From Eubacteriales bacterium (GTDB lineage Bacteria; Bacillota; Clostridia; Oscillospirales; CAG-382), in NCBI GenBank assembly GCA_028701715.1, contig JAQVQF010000047.1:1-12887 (forward strand): a DNA stretch of 12,887 nucleotides, given 5' to 3'. Below are positions 1 through 8,468 of the stretch, one piece after another. The translations under genes were made by a program, and so were the position numbers. The notes under the pieces were generated by a model that did no database searches, was not told the origin of the DNA, and was given only the letters and a program-made list of their open reading frames with translations. Numbering within the stretch: the stretch's first letter is position 1; every line of letters begins with the position of its first letter.

Positions 1-3000
1 TATAAATTCAGTCGCCCTTGATTTGAACAGGTCGATGGTCAGGAAGGTTATGCCCCTTGCGTACATTTCGCTCACAACCTGAAGACAGGTATAGACATCG
101 TCGTCCTTCTGGGTTGTGGTTTCCTGTTTTTTCAGATCCTCCATGTATTTTTTTATTTCGCCTTTGGACTTCATCACAAGGCTGTAATCGATCCCGTCGG
201 GACGGGCGGTGAAATATGTGGCGTAAAATTCCACGGGATAATATACCTTAAACCATGCCAGCCTCAGCGCGGATATGACATAAGCCGCGGCGTGCGCTTT
301 GGGAAACATGTATTTTATCTTGCGGCAGGAGGCTATGTACCAGTCGGGGACGTCATGAGCGAGCATTTCAGCCTCAAAGCTTTCGCTTACGCCGAAGCCC
401 TTTCTGACCGATTCCATTATTTTAAACGCGGAAGATGTGTCAAGCCCTTTCTGTAAAAGATAAAGCATTATCGAATCGCGCGTCCCGATAATGGTGTCGA
501 TGGTGCAGATTCCGCTTTTTATCAATTCCTCTCCGTTGCCAAGCCATATACCCGTGCCGTGGGACAGACCGGAAATTTGAAGCAGATCGGAAAAGCATCT
601 GGGCTTTGCCGCGACCATCATACCCCTGACATAAGGCGTTCCCATTTCGGGGAGAGCAAGGGTACCGGTTTCGCAGTCTATATCCTCCGACGTAAGCCCG
701 AGAGCCGCCGGGGAGGTGAACAGGGACATGACCTTTTTATCGTTCATGGGTACGGTTCTGACATCGATTCCCGTATAATCACCGATAACCTTATACATAG
801 TCGGCACATCGTGACCGAGCATATCCAGCTTCAATATGGTCTCGTGGAGATATTCAAACGCGAAATGCGTGGTAATGACGTCGCTCGATTCCTTATCGGC
901 GGGATGCTGAACGGGAGTAAAATCGTAAACATCATATTGCTTAGGAATGACGATGATTCCTCCCGGATGCTGCCCGGTGGTGCGCTTTACCCCGACACAG
1001 CCGTTGGTAAGACGGTTTATTTCGGCCTTGGAAAGCGGGATTTGCTTATCGTCGAGATATTTTCTGACATATCCGTAGGCGGTTTTGGAAGCTATGGTGC
1101 CCACCGTTCCCGCTCTGAAAATGTTTTCCTTGCCGAAGAGCACTTCGGTGTATTTATGCGCGTCGGACTGCACGTTGCCGGAAAAATTCAAATCAATATC
1201 CGGGTCCTTGTCGCCCTTGAAGCCCAGGAAGGTCTCAAACGGTATGTCGTGACCGTCGCATATCATGGCATTTCCGCAGACAGGGCAGCTTTTGTCCGGC
1301 ATATCGAAGCCGCTGCCGACGCTGCCGTCGGCGAAGAATTCGCTGTGTCTGCATTTCGGACAGCGGTAGTGAGGCGGAAGAGGGTTTACTTCCGAAATAT
1401 CGGCAAGATTGGCGATAAGGGAAGAGCCTACAGAGCCTCTCGAGCCGACAAGATATCCCTTGCTTTCGGAATTCAGGACAAGCTTTCGCGCTATTATGTA
1501 CAGAACGGCGAAGCCGTGCTTTATTATGGCGTCAAGCTCCCTGTTCATGCGCAGCTCCACGATTTCGGGCAGTTTTTCGCCGTACAGCAAATGAGCCTTT
1601 TCCCGGCAGCAATTTACAAGCTCGTCCTCCGCGCCTTCGATTATCGGCGTATATTTCCCTTTCGGTATGGGTCTTATGCCCGAATCGACCATTTCGGCTA
1701 TTTTACGGGTATTGGTTACCACAACCTCATATGCCCTGTCGCCGAGATAGGAAAACTCATCCAGCATTTCGGCGGTGGTTTTAAGATACATTTCGGTTTT
1801 TCTGAAAGCGTCGGAGTATTTCTGACCGTATTTTAGTATCTGACGATAAATTTCGTCATCCTTCGTCATGAAATGCACGTCACCCGTGGCGACGCAGAGC
1901 TTTTTTTGCTTGTCGGCGATTTCAAGAATACGTCTGTTTATGCGTTCAAGCTCCGTAACCCCGCTTAGCTTTCCTTCGTCTATAAGAAAGCCGTTGTTGC
2001 ATTTCGGCATTATTTCAAAATAATCATAAAAGTCCGCCGCTTTCATCTGGTCCGCATAGGTGCGGTTTTCCAGCACAGACTGATATATCTCGCCCGATTC
2101 GCAGGCGGAGCCTATAATCAACCCCTCGCGGTGCCGGTTGAGTATCGTTTTGGGAATGCGCGGGAAACGGTAAAAATAGTTCAGGTAGGAATAGGATATC
2201 AGCTTATACAGGTTTTTCATGCCCGTATTGTTTTTCACAAGAATGGTTACATGATAGGGTTTCAGCTTGCGCGGATCGGTTTTCACCGACATCTCGTTCA
2301 TCATTTCGCCGACAGTCGTCACACCGTCCGGCTCCATTTGCCTAATCATGCAGCCGAAAATTTTTGAAAGCATTTCGCTGTCGTCGGACGCTCTGTGATG
2401 CTTGAATTCGCCCAAGCCGTAATGCTTTCTGACCGCTTCAAGATTATGCTTGGCAAGACCGGGATTTAGATATCTCGAAAGGCTCACCGTGTCAAGATAA
2501 GGATTATTAAAACGCAGTCTGTTGTCGGATGCCGCCTTGCGTATAAAGCCCATATCGAAATTGGCGTTGTGCGCGACAAGCATGGTGTCCCCGGCAAAAT
2601 TAAGAAACGCAACGACGGCTTCCTTCTGGGAGGGAGCGTCCTTTACCATATCGTCGGTAATTCCGGTAAGCGCGGTTATATTCGGCGGGATCGGCATTCC
2701 GGGGTTGACAAAGGTTTCGAAAACGTCAATCACCTCGCCGCCCCTGTATCTAATCGCGCCTATTTCGGTTATCCCGCAGGAGAGGGGTGAAAGCCCGGTG
2801 GTTTCTATATCGAATATCGTGAATATGCCTTCCGAAAACGATCGGTCATGTTCGGGCGAGTAATCAAAAACCGCTCTCGCCGTATCATCGACAAGATAGC
2901 CCTCCATACCGTACAAAGGCTTGACGGAAGGATGCTTGTCCGCCGTAAGCATAATTTCGGGGAAAGCCTGGACATTTCCGTGGTCCGTAACCGCAATGGC

Positions 3001-4146
3001 GGGCATACCCCATCTTTCGGCGGTCGGTATGACATCCTCCGGGGCGCATAACGCATCGTTTGCGGAAAGCGTGGTGTGCAGATGAAGCTCGACACGCGTT
3101 TCCGCCGCGTCGTCGGTCTTTAAAATCTCGTTTACTTTATATATGGCGACGGCTCTGACCTTGACCTCTCCGTCGAACGCGTCGGTCGATGCCGTACCGC
3201 ATACAAGCAGAGCGTCCCTTGCCGCCGGCAGAATGAAGCCGCAATCCTTTTCTGTCGAAAAACGCACCGTAATGGAAGCGTCCAGATCCGTTACGCCCAG
3301 CGTGTAATTGACCTTCAAGCCGTCGCGGCTTTCCTTTTCCTCCGCCTGGAACACCCTGCAAAGAAACGATAAGCGTTTGCTCAGCTTTATATTCCGTATC
3401 GGCACAAGCGCCGCTTCGCTTTCATAACCGAAAACAAGCTCTTTTTGGGAAATGTCAAAAGCCAGCCTTCCGCTGCGTATTGTATTGCCGCTTGCGATTA
3501 TTTCGAAAGCATCACCCTCCACCGGGTCGTATGAGCGGTTGTCACAGCCTTCCGCAGCTTCTTTACTTGTCTGCCTTGCTTTGCTTTCAAGAGATTTTTC
3601 ATAGCTGCGAAGTGATTCCGCTTGCAGCTTTTCCACGGCCTCCGATACGTGATCGAGTCGCGCTTCGCCTATAAAGGTTACTTTAATATTCTTGCCGAAT
3701 CGTGCTTTTACGGCATCTTCAAAAAACGAATCTATTTTATTTTCGATAAGGAAAGCGGACGCAAGCCCGTCGCGCAGAGCAATTTTCAATGTTTTACCGT
3801 CAAATTCGGCGGAATATTCATCAAGGAAACCTCTGGCATAGCCTTCCCCGTAATAAAGCTCCAGCAAATCCACCAGCTCGCAGACATACTTTTCATTAAC
3901 GGAACAATCCGTAAACACCGGGAAAAACCGAAATTCCGAAAGACAATAGGCCGCTTTTATACCCTGTTCCATTTCGTACAGCTTCTTTTGCTTTGCCGGC
4001 TGACAAAAAACGCAATCACAAAAAACCGTCCTGTTTTCCCTGTCGATTTTCAGAGAAAACGACTTCAGGTCTTTCAGTACGGCGTTATCGGATTCGGTCG
4101 GTATATAGCGGGGGAATTTGGATAAGAATTCGGCTGCTTCGTTCAT
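1..4146 (-). CDS. polC: DNA polymerase III PolC-type, alpha subunit with proofreading exonuclease (3' end beyond window)
   Basis: Replicative DNA polymerase of low-GC Gram-positive bacteria, fusing polymerase and 3'-5' exonuclease. The frame is open for 1382 codons from ATG at 4146 to base 1 with no stop. By comparison with PolC of about 1440 residues, roughly 60-80 C-terminal residues are missing. Seen in order: a divergent N-terminal domain; PHP domain with HLH at residues 355-357, TDH ending at H389 and a later ATGDVH; an inserted DnaQ-type exonuclease with D446 and E448 (FDIETTG), D531 (AHNANFD), and H584 with D589; then the polymerase core with SRGSVGSS (902-909), a four-cysteine zinc knuckle (C929, C932, C954, C957) and the catalytic aspartates of DPDIDLNFSG (D983, D985). 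HPGG and FPKAHAAAY motifs follow. All expected catalytic residues are present. An AGGA lies 8 bases before the ATG. It is the last gene of the operon visible here, 87 bases after ispG. Confidence 0.98.
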   Translation of the reverse strand, partial: MNEAAEFLSKFPRYIPTESDNAVLKDLKSFSLKIDRENRTVFCDCVFCQPAKQKKLYEMEQGIKAAYCLSEFRFFPVFTDCSVNEKYVCELVDLLELYYGEGYARGFLDEYSAEFDGKTLKIALRDGLASAFLIENKIDSFFEDAVKARFGKNIKVTFIGEARLDHVSEAVEKLQAESLRSYEKSLESKARQTSKEAAEGCDNRSYDPVEGDAFEIIASGNTIRSGRLAFDISQKELVFGYESEAALVPIRNIKLSKRLSFLCRVFQAEEKESRDGLKVNYTLGVTDLDASITVRFSTEKDCGFILPAARDALLVCGTASTDAFDGEVKVRAVAIYKVNEILKTDDAAETRVELHLHTTLSANDALCAPEDVIPTAERWGMPAIAVTDHGNVQAFPEIMLTADKHPSVKPLYGMEGYLVDDTARAVFDYSPEHDRSFSEGIFTIFDIETTGLSPLSCGITEIGAIRYRGGEVIDVFETFVNPGMPIPPNITALTGITDDMVKDAPSQKEAVVAFLNFAGDTMLVAHNANFDMGFIRKAASDNRLRFNNPYLDTVSLSRYLNPGLAKHNLEAVRKHYGLGEFKHHRASDDSEMLSKIFGCMIRQMEPDGVTTVGEMMNEMSVKTDPRKLKPYHVTILVKNNTGMKNLYKLISYSYLNYFYRFPRIPKTILNRHREGLIIGSACESGEIYQSVLENRTYADQMKAADFYDYFEIMPKCNNGFLIDEGKLSGVTELERINRRILEIADKQKKLCVATGDVHFMTKDDEIYRQILKYGQKYSDAFRKTEMYLKTTAEMLDEFSYLGDRAYEVVVTNTRKIAEMVDSGIRPIPKGKYTPIIEGAEDELVNCCREKAHLLYGEKLPEIVELRMNRELDAIIKHGFAVLYIIARKLVLNSESKGYLVGSRGSVGSSLIANLADISEVNPLPPHYRCPKCRHSEFFADGSVGSGFDMPDKSCPVCGNAMICDGHDIPFETFLGFKGDKDPDIDLNFSGNVQSDAHKYTEVLFGKENIFRAGTVGTIASKTAYGYVRKYLDDKQIPLSKAEINRLTNGCVGVKRTTGQHPGGIIVIPKQYDVYDFTPVQHPADKESSDVITTHFAFEYLHETILKLDMLGHDVPTMYKVIGDYTGIDVRTVPMNDKKVMSLFTSPAALGLTSEDIDCETGTLALPEMGTPYVRGMMVAAKPRCFSDLLQISGLSHGTGIWLGNGEELIKSGICTIDTIIGTRDSIMLYLLQKGLDTSSAFKIMESVRKGFGVSESFEAEMLAHDVPDWYIASCRKIKYMFPKAHAAAYVISALRLAWFKVYYPVEFYATYFTARPDGIDYSLVMKSKGEIKKYMEDLKKQETTTQKDDDVYTCLQVVSEMYARGITFLTIDLFKSRATEFI

Positions 4147-4170
4147 TGTAATATTCCTACACTTCAACTT

Positions 4171-4229
4171 GCATAAACAGGTATGAAAGTCGGTATGGGC
4201 TCGCACCCGCCTTTCTTCTGCTTTTATGC
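4171..4229 (-). repeat. Nested inverted repeat in the ispG-polC gap
   Basis: The 87-base gap before polC contains three arm pairs arranged on one axis. Read on the transcribed (minus) strand: GCATAAA (4229-4223) pairs with TTTATGC (4177-4171), GAAAG (4215-4211) with CTTTC (4189-4185), and GGGT/GCCC close a GCGA tetraloop (4208-4197), with one G-U pair. The outer and middle stems are separated by 7 bases on each side. No U-tract follows, so it does not look like an intrinsic terminator. It could be a structured polC leader, an RNA processing site, or chance. The folding is inferred by eye. Confidence 0.45.
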
Positions 4230-4233
4230 TCTT

Positions 4234-5286
4234 TCACGTTAATTTTTTGATTTCCTCAACGAGGGTTTTAATTATCTCTTCTTCGGGTATTTTTTTCCGT
4301 ACGACGCCTTTGTAAAATAAAAGCGCCTCTCCGTTGCCGCCCGCGACGCCGATATCGGCATGTGACGCCTCCCCGGGTCCGTTGACGATACAGCCCATTA
4401 AGGCGACTTTTATGGTTTTTGTGACTTGAATTTTTTTAAGCTCCTTTTCGAGCCGCTTGGCAAGGGGAATTAAGTTTATTTTTGTTCTGCCGCAGGTGGG
4501 ACAGGATATCAGTTCTATATGCGGCTTTAAATCAAGCGAATATAAAAGCTGCTTCGCCGCTTCGATTTCCCTTATGATATTGTCGGTGAGCGATACCCTG
4601 ATCGTATCCCCGATACCCTCGGCAAGCAACGCGCCTATGCCCACCGACGATTTTACGATTGCCGCGTTTCCCCGCCCGGCTTCGGTTACGCCGAGATGGA
4701 GCGGGTAGACGCATTTTTGCGCGATAAGACGGTTCGCCTGTATCATCGTCCTGACATCCGACGACTTGACCGAAACCACAATATTATCAAAGTCAAATTT
4801 TTCAAGCTGTTCGCAGGCGCATTTCGCCGATTCGGCTATCGCTTCCGGTGTCGGAAAGCCGTATTTCGCAAGAATTTCCTTCTCAAGAGAACCGGAATTC
4901 ACGCCTATCCGAATGGGAATATTTTTGCGTGCGCATATATCGCATACCGCCTTCACCCTCGAAGCGTCGCCGATATTGCCGGGGTTTATTCTGATTTTAT
5001 CTATTCCCGCCTCCGCCGATTCCAGAGCCAGCTTATAATCGAAATGAATGTCCGCCACAAGCGGAAGCGTGACGCGCTGTTTGAAATACGGAATATTCCT
5101 CACGGCTTCCGTGGAATTAACGGTAAAGCGCGCGATATCGCAGCCCGCCTTTTCAAGCCTTTTCAGCTGTCCGAGTGTGGCGGCGCGGTCGGCGGTGTCG
5201 GAATTGGTCATCGACTGAACGGCGACGGGGTTGCCGTTGCCGATAATTATGCTTCCTATTTTAATTTCTTTGGATAATCTTCGCAT
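4234..5286 (-). CDS. ispG: 4-hydroxy-3-methylbut-2-en-1-yl diphosphate synthase (flavodoxin/ferredoxin), IspG/GcpE
   Basis: Penultimate MEP-pathway enzyme: reductive ring opening of 2-C-methyl-D-erythritol 2,4-cyclodiphosphate to HMBPP, using a 4Fe-4S cluster in the cytosol. The 350-residue protein is the compact bacterial form. An N-terminal TIM-barrel part (VAVQSMTNSDT from residue 21, ADIHFDYKLA from 78, KIRINPGN from 97) is followed by the cluster domain with SCPTCGR (C262, C265) and MGCIVNGPGE (C299, E306), the expected three cysteines plus glutamate ligand. The ATG shares one base with the rseP stop (TAATG), which implies translational coupling. dxr is two genes upstream, so two MEP enzymes share this operon. 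Stop is TGA. Confidence 0.98.
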   Translation of the reverse strand: MRRLSKEIKIGSIIIGNGNPVAVQSMTNSDTADRAATLGQLKRLEKAGCDIARFTVNSTEAVRNIPYFKQRVTLPLVADIHFDYKLALESAEAGIDKIRINPGNIGDASRVKAVCDICARKNIPIRIGVNSGSLEKEILAKYGFPTPEAIAESAKCACEQLEKFDFDNIVVSVKSSDVRTMIQANRLIAQKCVYPLHLGVTEAGRGNAAIVKSSVGIGALLAEGIGDTIRVSLTDNIIREIEAAKQLLYSLDLKPHIELISCPTCGRTKINLIPLAKRLEKELKKIQVTKTIKVALMGCIVNGPGEASHADIGVAGGNGEALLFYKGVVRKKIPEEEIIKTLVEEIKKLT

Positions 5287-6365
5287 TAAAACAGCCCCAG
5301 TATATCCTTAAAGGCGATAAGAGCCATGAGGCCGAGCAGGATTATCATAAATACGGCGTTAATGCCCGCTTCCACCTTTTGATTCAAGGGCTTGCGCCTT
5401 ATCGCTTCGATCAAATAGAAGAAAAGATGTCCTCCGTCGAGCACGGGTATGGGGAGAAGGTTGCATATGCCGAGGCTCACGGAGATCAGAACGGTCATAA
5501 GCGAAAGGTTTCTGACGGTGTCGGAAAATTCTCCGCTGTTGTTTATCACGTTATCGATCTGTTCGCCGACACCCACGGGACCCGATACGGCTTTCCAGCC
5601 GTATTCTCCTTTAAATGTGCGTACCAGCGACTCGACCGTCATGTCGATTATCGAAATCGGCCAGTAAAACGACTGATGAAGCACTTCCCCGAAGGTTTTG
5701 TCGAGCGGGTATATATAAAAATCCATATCTCCCATCGCTATTCCGTCGTTTTCGGACGAGGGGAACTGAACGTCCTTGACAAGCACTTTTTCACCGTCTC
5801 TAAGCACCAGCACATCGACGGGATCCTTGCCGCGCAGCGCCACGATATAGCCTAAATCGTTGTAAACGCGGATTTTCGAACCGTCGATTTCAAGTATTTT
5901 ATCGTTTTCGCAAAGCCCCGCGATATTTGTTTGGGCGTTTTCCATAAATTTTGCGATAGTCGTGCTCCCCAATTTTCCGGAAGGAGTGGCGATAACTATC
6001 GTGGTCATTATTAAAAACGCCAGCAGAATATTCATAAGCGGACCCGCAAGCACCACCAGCGCACGCTGCCAGATGGGCTTGGTATTCAGCCCGGCCTTGC
6101 CTGCGTCTTCCGGTTCCGGTTCGTCACCGGGATTTTCGCCCACCATCGAAACATAACCGCCTATAGGCAGCCAACGCAGCGATATTTTATTGTGCTTTCC
6201 GTTCCAGGTGTGTATTTTCGGACCCATGCCGATGGAAAATTCCCGAACCCCCACCTTGAACAGCCGCGCCACGAGATAATGCCCCAGCTCATGGACCGTA
6301 ATAAGCAGTCCGAAAATAAATATAGTCAATAATATGGTGCCTACCGAAGAAAAGACAGAAAACAT
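5286..6365 (-). CDS. rseP: RIP metalloprotease RseP/RasP (site-2 protease, M50)
   Basis: Intramembrane zinc protease that cuts membrane-anchored substrates, in Gram-positives typically anti-sigma factors and signal-peptide remnants. The 359-residue protein has the zinc motif HELGH at residues 25-29 inside the first membrane segment, a second hydrophobic segment around 103-126, a PDZ-like region at about 130-200, the SGPVG motif (261-265), and the third zinc ligand in NLLPIPVLDGG (D310). A final hydrophobic helix (about 337-352) ends near the C terminus. The start is supported by AAAAGGAG at 6379-6372, six bases before the ATG. The stop overlaps the ispG start by one base. It lies 89 bases after dxr, across a repeat-rich gap, in the usual firmicute order. 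Confidence 0.98.
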   Translation of the reverse strand: MFSVFSSVGTILLTIFIFGLLITVHELGHYLVARLFKVGVREFSIGMGPKIHTWNGKHNKISLRWLPIGGYVSMVGENPGDEPEPEDAGKAGLNTKPIWQRALVVLAGPLMNILLAFLIMTTIVIATPSGKLGSTTIAKFMENAQTNIAGLCENDKILEIDGSKIRVYNDLGYIVALRGKDPVDVLVLRDGEKVLVKDVQFPSSENDGIAMGDMDFYIYPLDKTFGEVLHQSFYWPISIIDMTVESLVRTFKGEYGWKAVSGPVGVGEQIDNVINNSGEFSDTVRNLSLMTVLISVSLGICNLLPIPVLDGGHLFFYLIEAIRRKPLNQKVEAGINAVFMIILLGLMALIAFKDILGLF

Positions 6366-6406
6366 AATTAACTCCTTTTGCTGTTTACTGTTGGCCTTTA
6401 TTTTTA

Positions 6407-6456
6407 CAAGCGTTCTTGCAAGCGCTCATGCAATCGCTTTGCGCAATCGCTTTGCT
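6407..6456. repeat. Four imperfect 12-13 base tandem repeats after dxr
   Basis: On the plus strand four adjoining units are visible: CAAGCGTTCTTG (6407-6418), CAAGCGCTCATG (6419-6430), CAATCGCTTTGCG (6431-6443) and CAATCGCTTTGCT (6444-6456). The last two differ only at their final base. The array fills about half of the dxr-rseP gap, abuts the dxr stop codon and touches a 22-base palindrome. On the transcribed strand parts of the units can pair with each other (GCAAAGCG with CGCTTGC), but no U-tract follows, so I do not call a terminator. Confidence 0.8.
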
Positions 6457-7615
6457 ACGGTCGCGGCCGCGACCGTATCTGCCGTCGGATGCTCTCCCTC
6501 GCCTCCGCGTCTGTTGACATAATCTGTTCCAGCGTCGGATTGGGAATATAAGCTGCGTCCGTTACGGCTATTTCCACAAAATCGAAAATTTCCACAAACT
6601 TGATTTTATTTTCAAGAAAGAGCATTACCGCTTCCTCATTTGCCGAGGACATTGCCGCGGGAAGGTTGCCGCCTTTCCTGATACATTCCTTCGCCAGTCT
6701 CAGCAGAGTAAAGGTGTCCTCGTCGGGCTTGGCAAAGGACAGCGAAGGAATGCTTCCGAAATCCAGCCGGTCTGTCAGCGAGGGCAGCCTTTCGGGATAT
6801 GTCAGCGCATATTGGATACACAGCCTCATGTCGGGACGGGCAAGCTGTGCGATAACCGTGTTGTCGTCAAACTCCACCATAGAGTGTATGACGCTTTCGC
6901 GATGAATTATTACTTCAAGCTGTTCGGGGCTGATATCGAAAAGCCAGACGGCTTCTATTATCTCAAGTCCCTTGTTCATTAATGTCGCCGAATCGACGGT
7001 GATTTTCGCGCCCATGCTCCAGTTGGGATGCTTTGTTGCCGTTTCGGGAGTCACCGTTTCGAGAAAATTTCTGTCTTTTCCGTAAAATGCGCCCCCCGAC
7101 GCGGTAAGCAGTATTTTTTTGGGTTTTCCGCCGTTTATACACTGGAATATCGCAGAATGCTCGCTGTCCACGGGAATTATCTTAAGATTTTTCGCCTTTG
7201 CCAGATCGGTTACAAGCCTGCCGCCTTCCACAAGCGCTTCTTTGTTGGACAGAGCAATATTATGCCCGCCTTCGAGAGCCGCCAGGGTGGGCTTAAGCCC
7301 GCTTACTCCTAAAAGAGAATTGCATACCGGATCGCTTTCGGTTTCATACGCAAGCTCACACAGTGCTTCGTTTCCCGTGACAACCTTGACGGAGGTATCC
7401 GCAAGCGCGGTTTTTAAGTTAACATAATTATTTTCGGCTATCCAGGCCTTTTTTACGTTGAATTCGCGGCACTGCCGTTCGAGAAGCCGCGGGTTACCGT
7501 AACCGGTCAGCTCGCTTATACCGTAGCCGAGATGGCGCGCCGTTTCGAGCGTCTGCCTGCCGACAGAACCGGTGGAGCCCAAAACCGCTATGGTTTTTAT
7601 CATACCGTTTAACAT
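6455..7615 (-). CDS. dxr: 1-deoxy-D-xylulose 5-phosphate reductoisomerase
   Basis: First committed MEP-pathway step: NADPH-dependent rearrangement and reduction of DXP to 2-C-methyl-D-erythritol 4-phosphate. The 386-residue protein shows the NADPH-binding LGSTGSVG (12-19), ALSNKEALV (121-129), metal ligands in PVDSEHSA (D150, E152), LTASGGAF (170-177), the HPNWSMGAKI loop (196-205) and NKGLE (214-218, third ligand E218). The start is uncertain: ATG at 7615 overlaps the cdsA stop and has only a distant GGA. ATG at 7603 (MIKTIAVLGSTGS) fits the usual family N terminus better but also lacks a good ribosome binding site. The C terminus ends in arginine- and proline-rich RSRPRP encoded by a palindrome, and the stop TAG is followed at once by tandem repeats, so this end may have been remodelled by repeat DNA. 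Confidence 0.97.
   Translation of the reverse strand: MLNGMIKTIAVLGSTGSVGRQTLETARHLGYGISELTGYGNPRLLERQCREFNVKKAWIAENNYVNLKTALADTSVKVVTGNEALCELAYETESDPVCNSLLGVSGLKPTLAALEGGHNIALSNKEALVEGGRLVTDLAKAKNLKIIPVDSEHSAIFQCINGGKPKKILLTASGGAFYGKDRNFLETVTPETATKHPNWSMGAKITVDSATLMNKGLEIIEAVWLFDISPEQLEVIIHRESVIHSMVEFDDNTVIAQLARPDMRLCIQYALTYPERLPSLTDRLDFGSIPSLSFAKPDEDTFTLLRLAKECIRKGGNLPAAMSSANEEAVMLFLENKIKFVEIFDFVEIAVTDAAYIPNPTLEQIMSTDAEARESIRRQIRSRPRP
6456..6477. repeat. Perfect 22-base palindrome over the dxr stop
   Basis: A perfect palindrome centred between 6466 and 6467, with half-site TACGGTCGCGG. As RNA it would form a 9-bp, GC-rich stem closed by a GGCC tetraloop. It encodes the last residues of Dxr (RSRPRP region) and covers two of the three bases of its TAG stop. 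No U-tract follows. It may be an mRNA 3'-stabilising or processing hairpin, or a REP-like palindromic element. Confidence 0.85.
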
Positions 7616-8406
7616 ATTGTATATATTTCCGTCAGGATAAACGCCAGCAGGGTTATGGGCAGTATCGAATCGAATCTGTCGAGCACACCGCCGTGACCCG
7701 GAAACAGCTTGCCGAAATCCTTAACGCCGTAATGTCTTTTAACCGCGGATGCCGCAAGATCGCCCACCTGTCCGATAACGGATAAGGGAACGGCTATAGC
7801 CGCAAGAAGCCAAAGCGAATAGCTTTTATCAAAAAAGCCGTTGCATATTATGCCGAATATGATAAAGCTTATCACGCATCCCGCCGCGCCGCCTATCGCT
7901 CCCGCCACGGTCTTTTTAGGCGAAATTTCGGGACACAGCTTTTTTTTGCCGAAAGCGATGCCGGAAAAATAAGCGAAGGTATCGGTCGTCCACGCCGCCA
8001 CGAATATCAGAAGATAACGCAGGGGCTCCCTGTCGCGCACCACCACCATCAAAGATATGCCGAGCAATATGACGAGTGTTTCGAAGCAGGTGAAGCCCAA
8101 TATGTCGGCTTTGTATTTTGAATATCCGAAGACCGATACCGCAAGGGTCACGCAGACAAGCAGTATTGCAAGAGAGATTATAAGACGCGGCTGACAGCGC
8201 GCCGTTATGGGGAACACCGCCGCCGCCGCAAGCGAAAACAGATACATGGCGCGGCATTGTTTCATATTTATACAGCCGTACAGTTCGTATATTCCGACGA
8301 CGCAGAGCAGCGCCATTATTATGGGAAATACTATCGTTCCGGAAAAATACAGCACCGGAAGGAAAGCCGCAAGCGCGACCGCCGCAGTTGATATGCGTGT
8401 CAGCAT
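7609..8406 (-). CDS. cdsA: Phosphatidate cytidylyltransferase (CDP-diacylglycerol synthase)
   Basis: Integral membrane enzyme making CDP-diacylglycerol from CTP and phosphatidate, the branch point for membrane phospholipids. From ATG at 8406 the protein has 265 residues, mostly hydrophobic segments. It carries AWTTDTFAYFSG (from about 138), SPKKT (162-166), and near the C terminus the full CTP_transf_1 signature (about 220-246) including SAVKRHYGVKDF, PGHGG and LDRFD. An in-frame ATG at 8418 would add MVTI, but AAGGA abuts that ATG directly, while it lies 12 bases before the 8406 ATG. MLTRISTA also resembles other CdsA N termini, so I prefer 8406. The stop TAA overlaps the first codons of dxr. 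The roughly 60-base gap to uppS holds no clear signal beyond a weak ATATT/AATAT inverted repeat. Confidence 0.96.
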   Translation of the reverse strand: MLTRISTAAVALAAFLPVLYFSGTIVFPIIMALLCVVGIYELYGCINMKQCRAMYLFSLAAAAVFPITARCQPRLIISLAILLVCVTLAVSVFGYSKYKADILGFTCFETLVILLGISLMVVVRDREPLRYLLIFVAAWTTDTFAYFSGIAFGKKKLCPEISPKKTVAGAIGGAAGCVISFIIFGIICNGFFDKSYSLWLLAAIAVPLSVIGQVGDLAASAVKRHYGVKDFGKLFPGHGGVLDRFDSILPITLLAFILTEIYTIC

Positions 8407-8468
8407 AATTGTAACCATTCCTTATATATATTGCCGCTTAATATGAGGTTTGTGTTATTTCGGGAACG

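Noticed and set aside
559..1836. Long plus-strand open frame of 425 codons
   Set aside because: It lies wholly opposite the well-conserved polC polymerase and exonuclease region, has no recognisable motif and no convincing ribosome binding site. It is a shadow of polC codon usage.
4457..5277. Plus-strand frames opposite ispG
   Set aside because: They overlap a fully conserved enzyme gene on the other strand, have no recognisable domains and no start signals.
6407..6477. Rho-independent terminator after dxr
   Set aside because: The palindrome and repeats can form stems on the transcribed strand, but they are followed by A-rich rather than U-rich sequence, and rseP and ispG follow in the conserved operon order.
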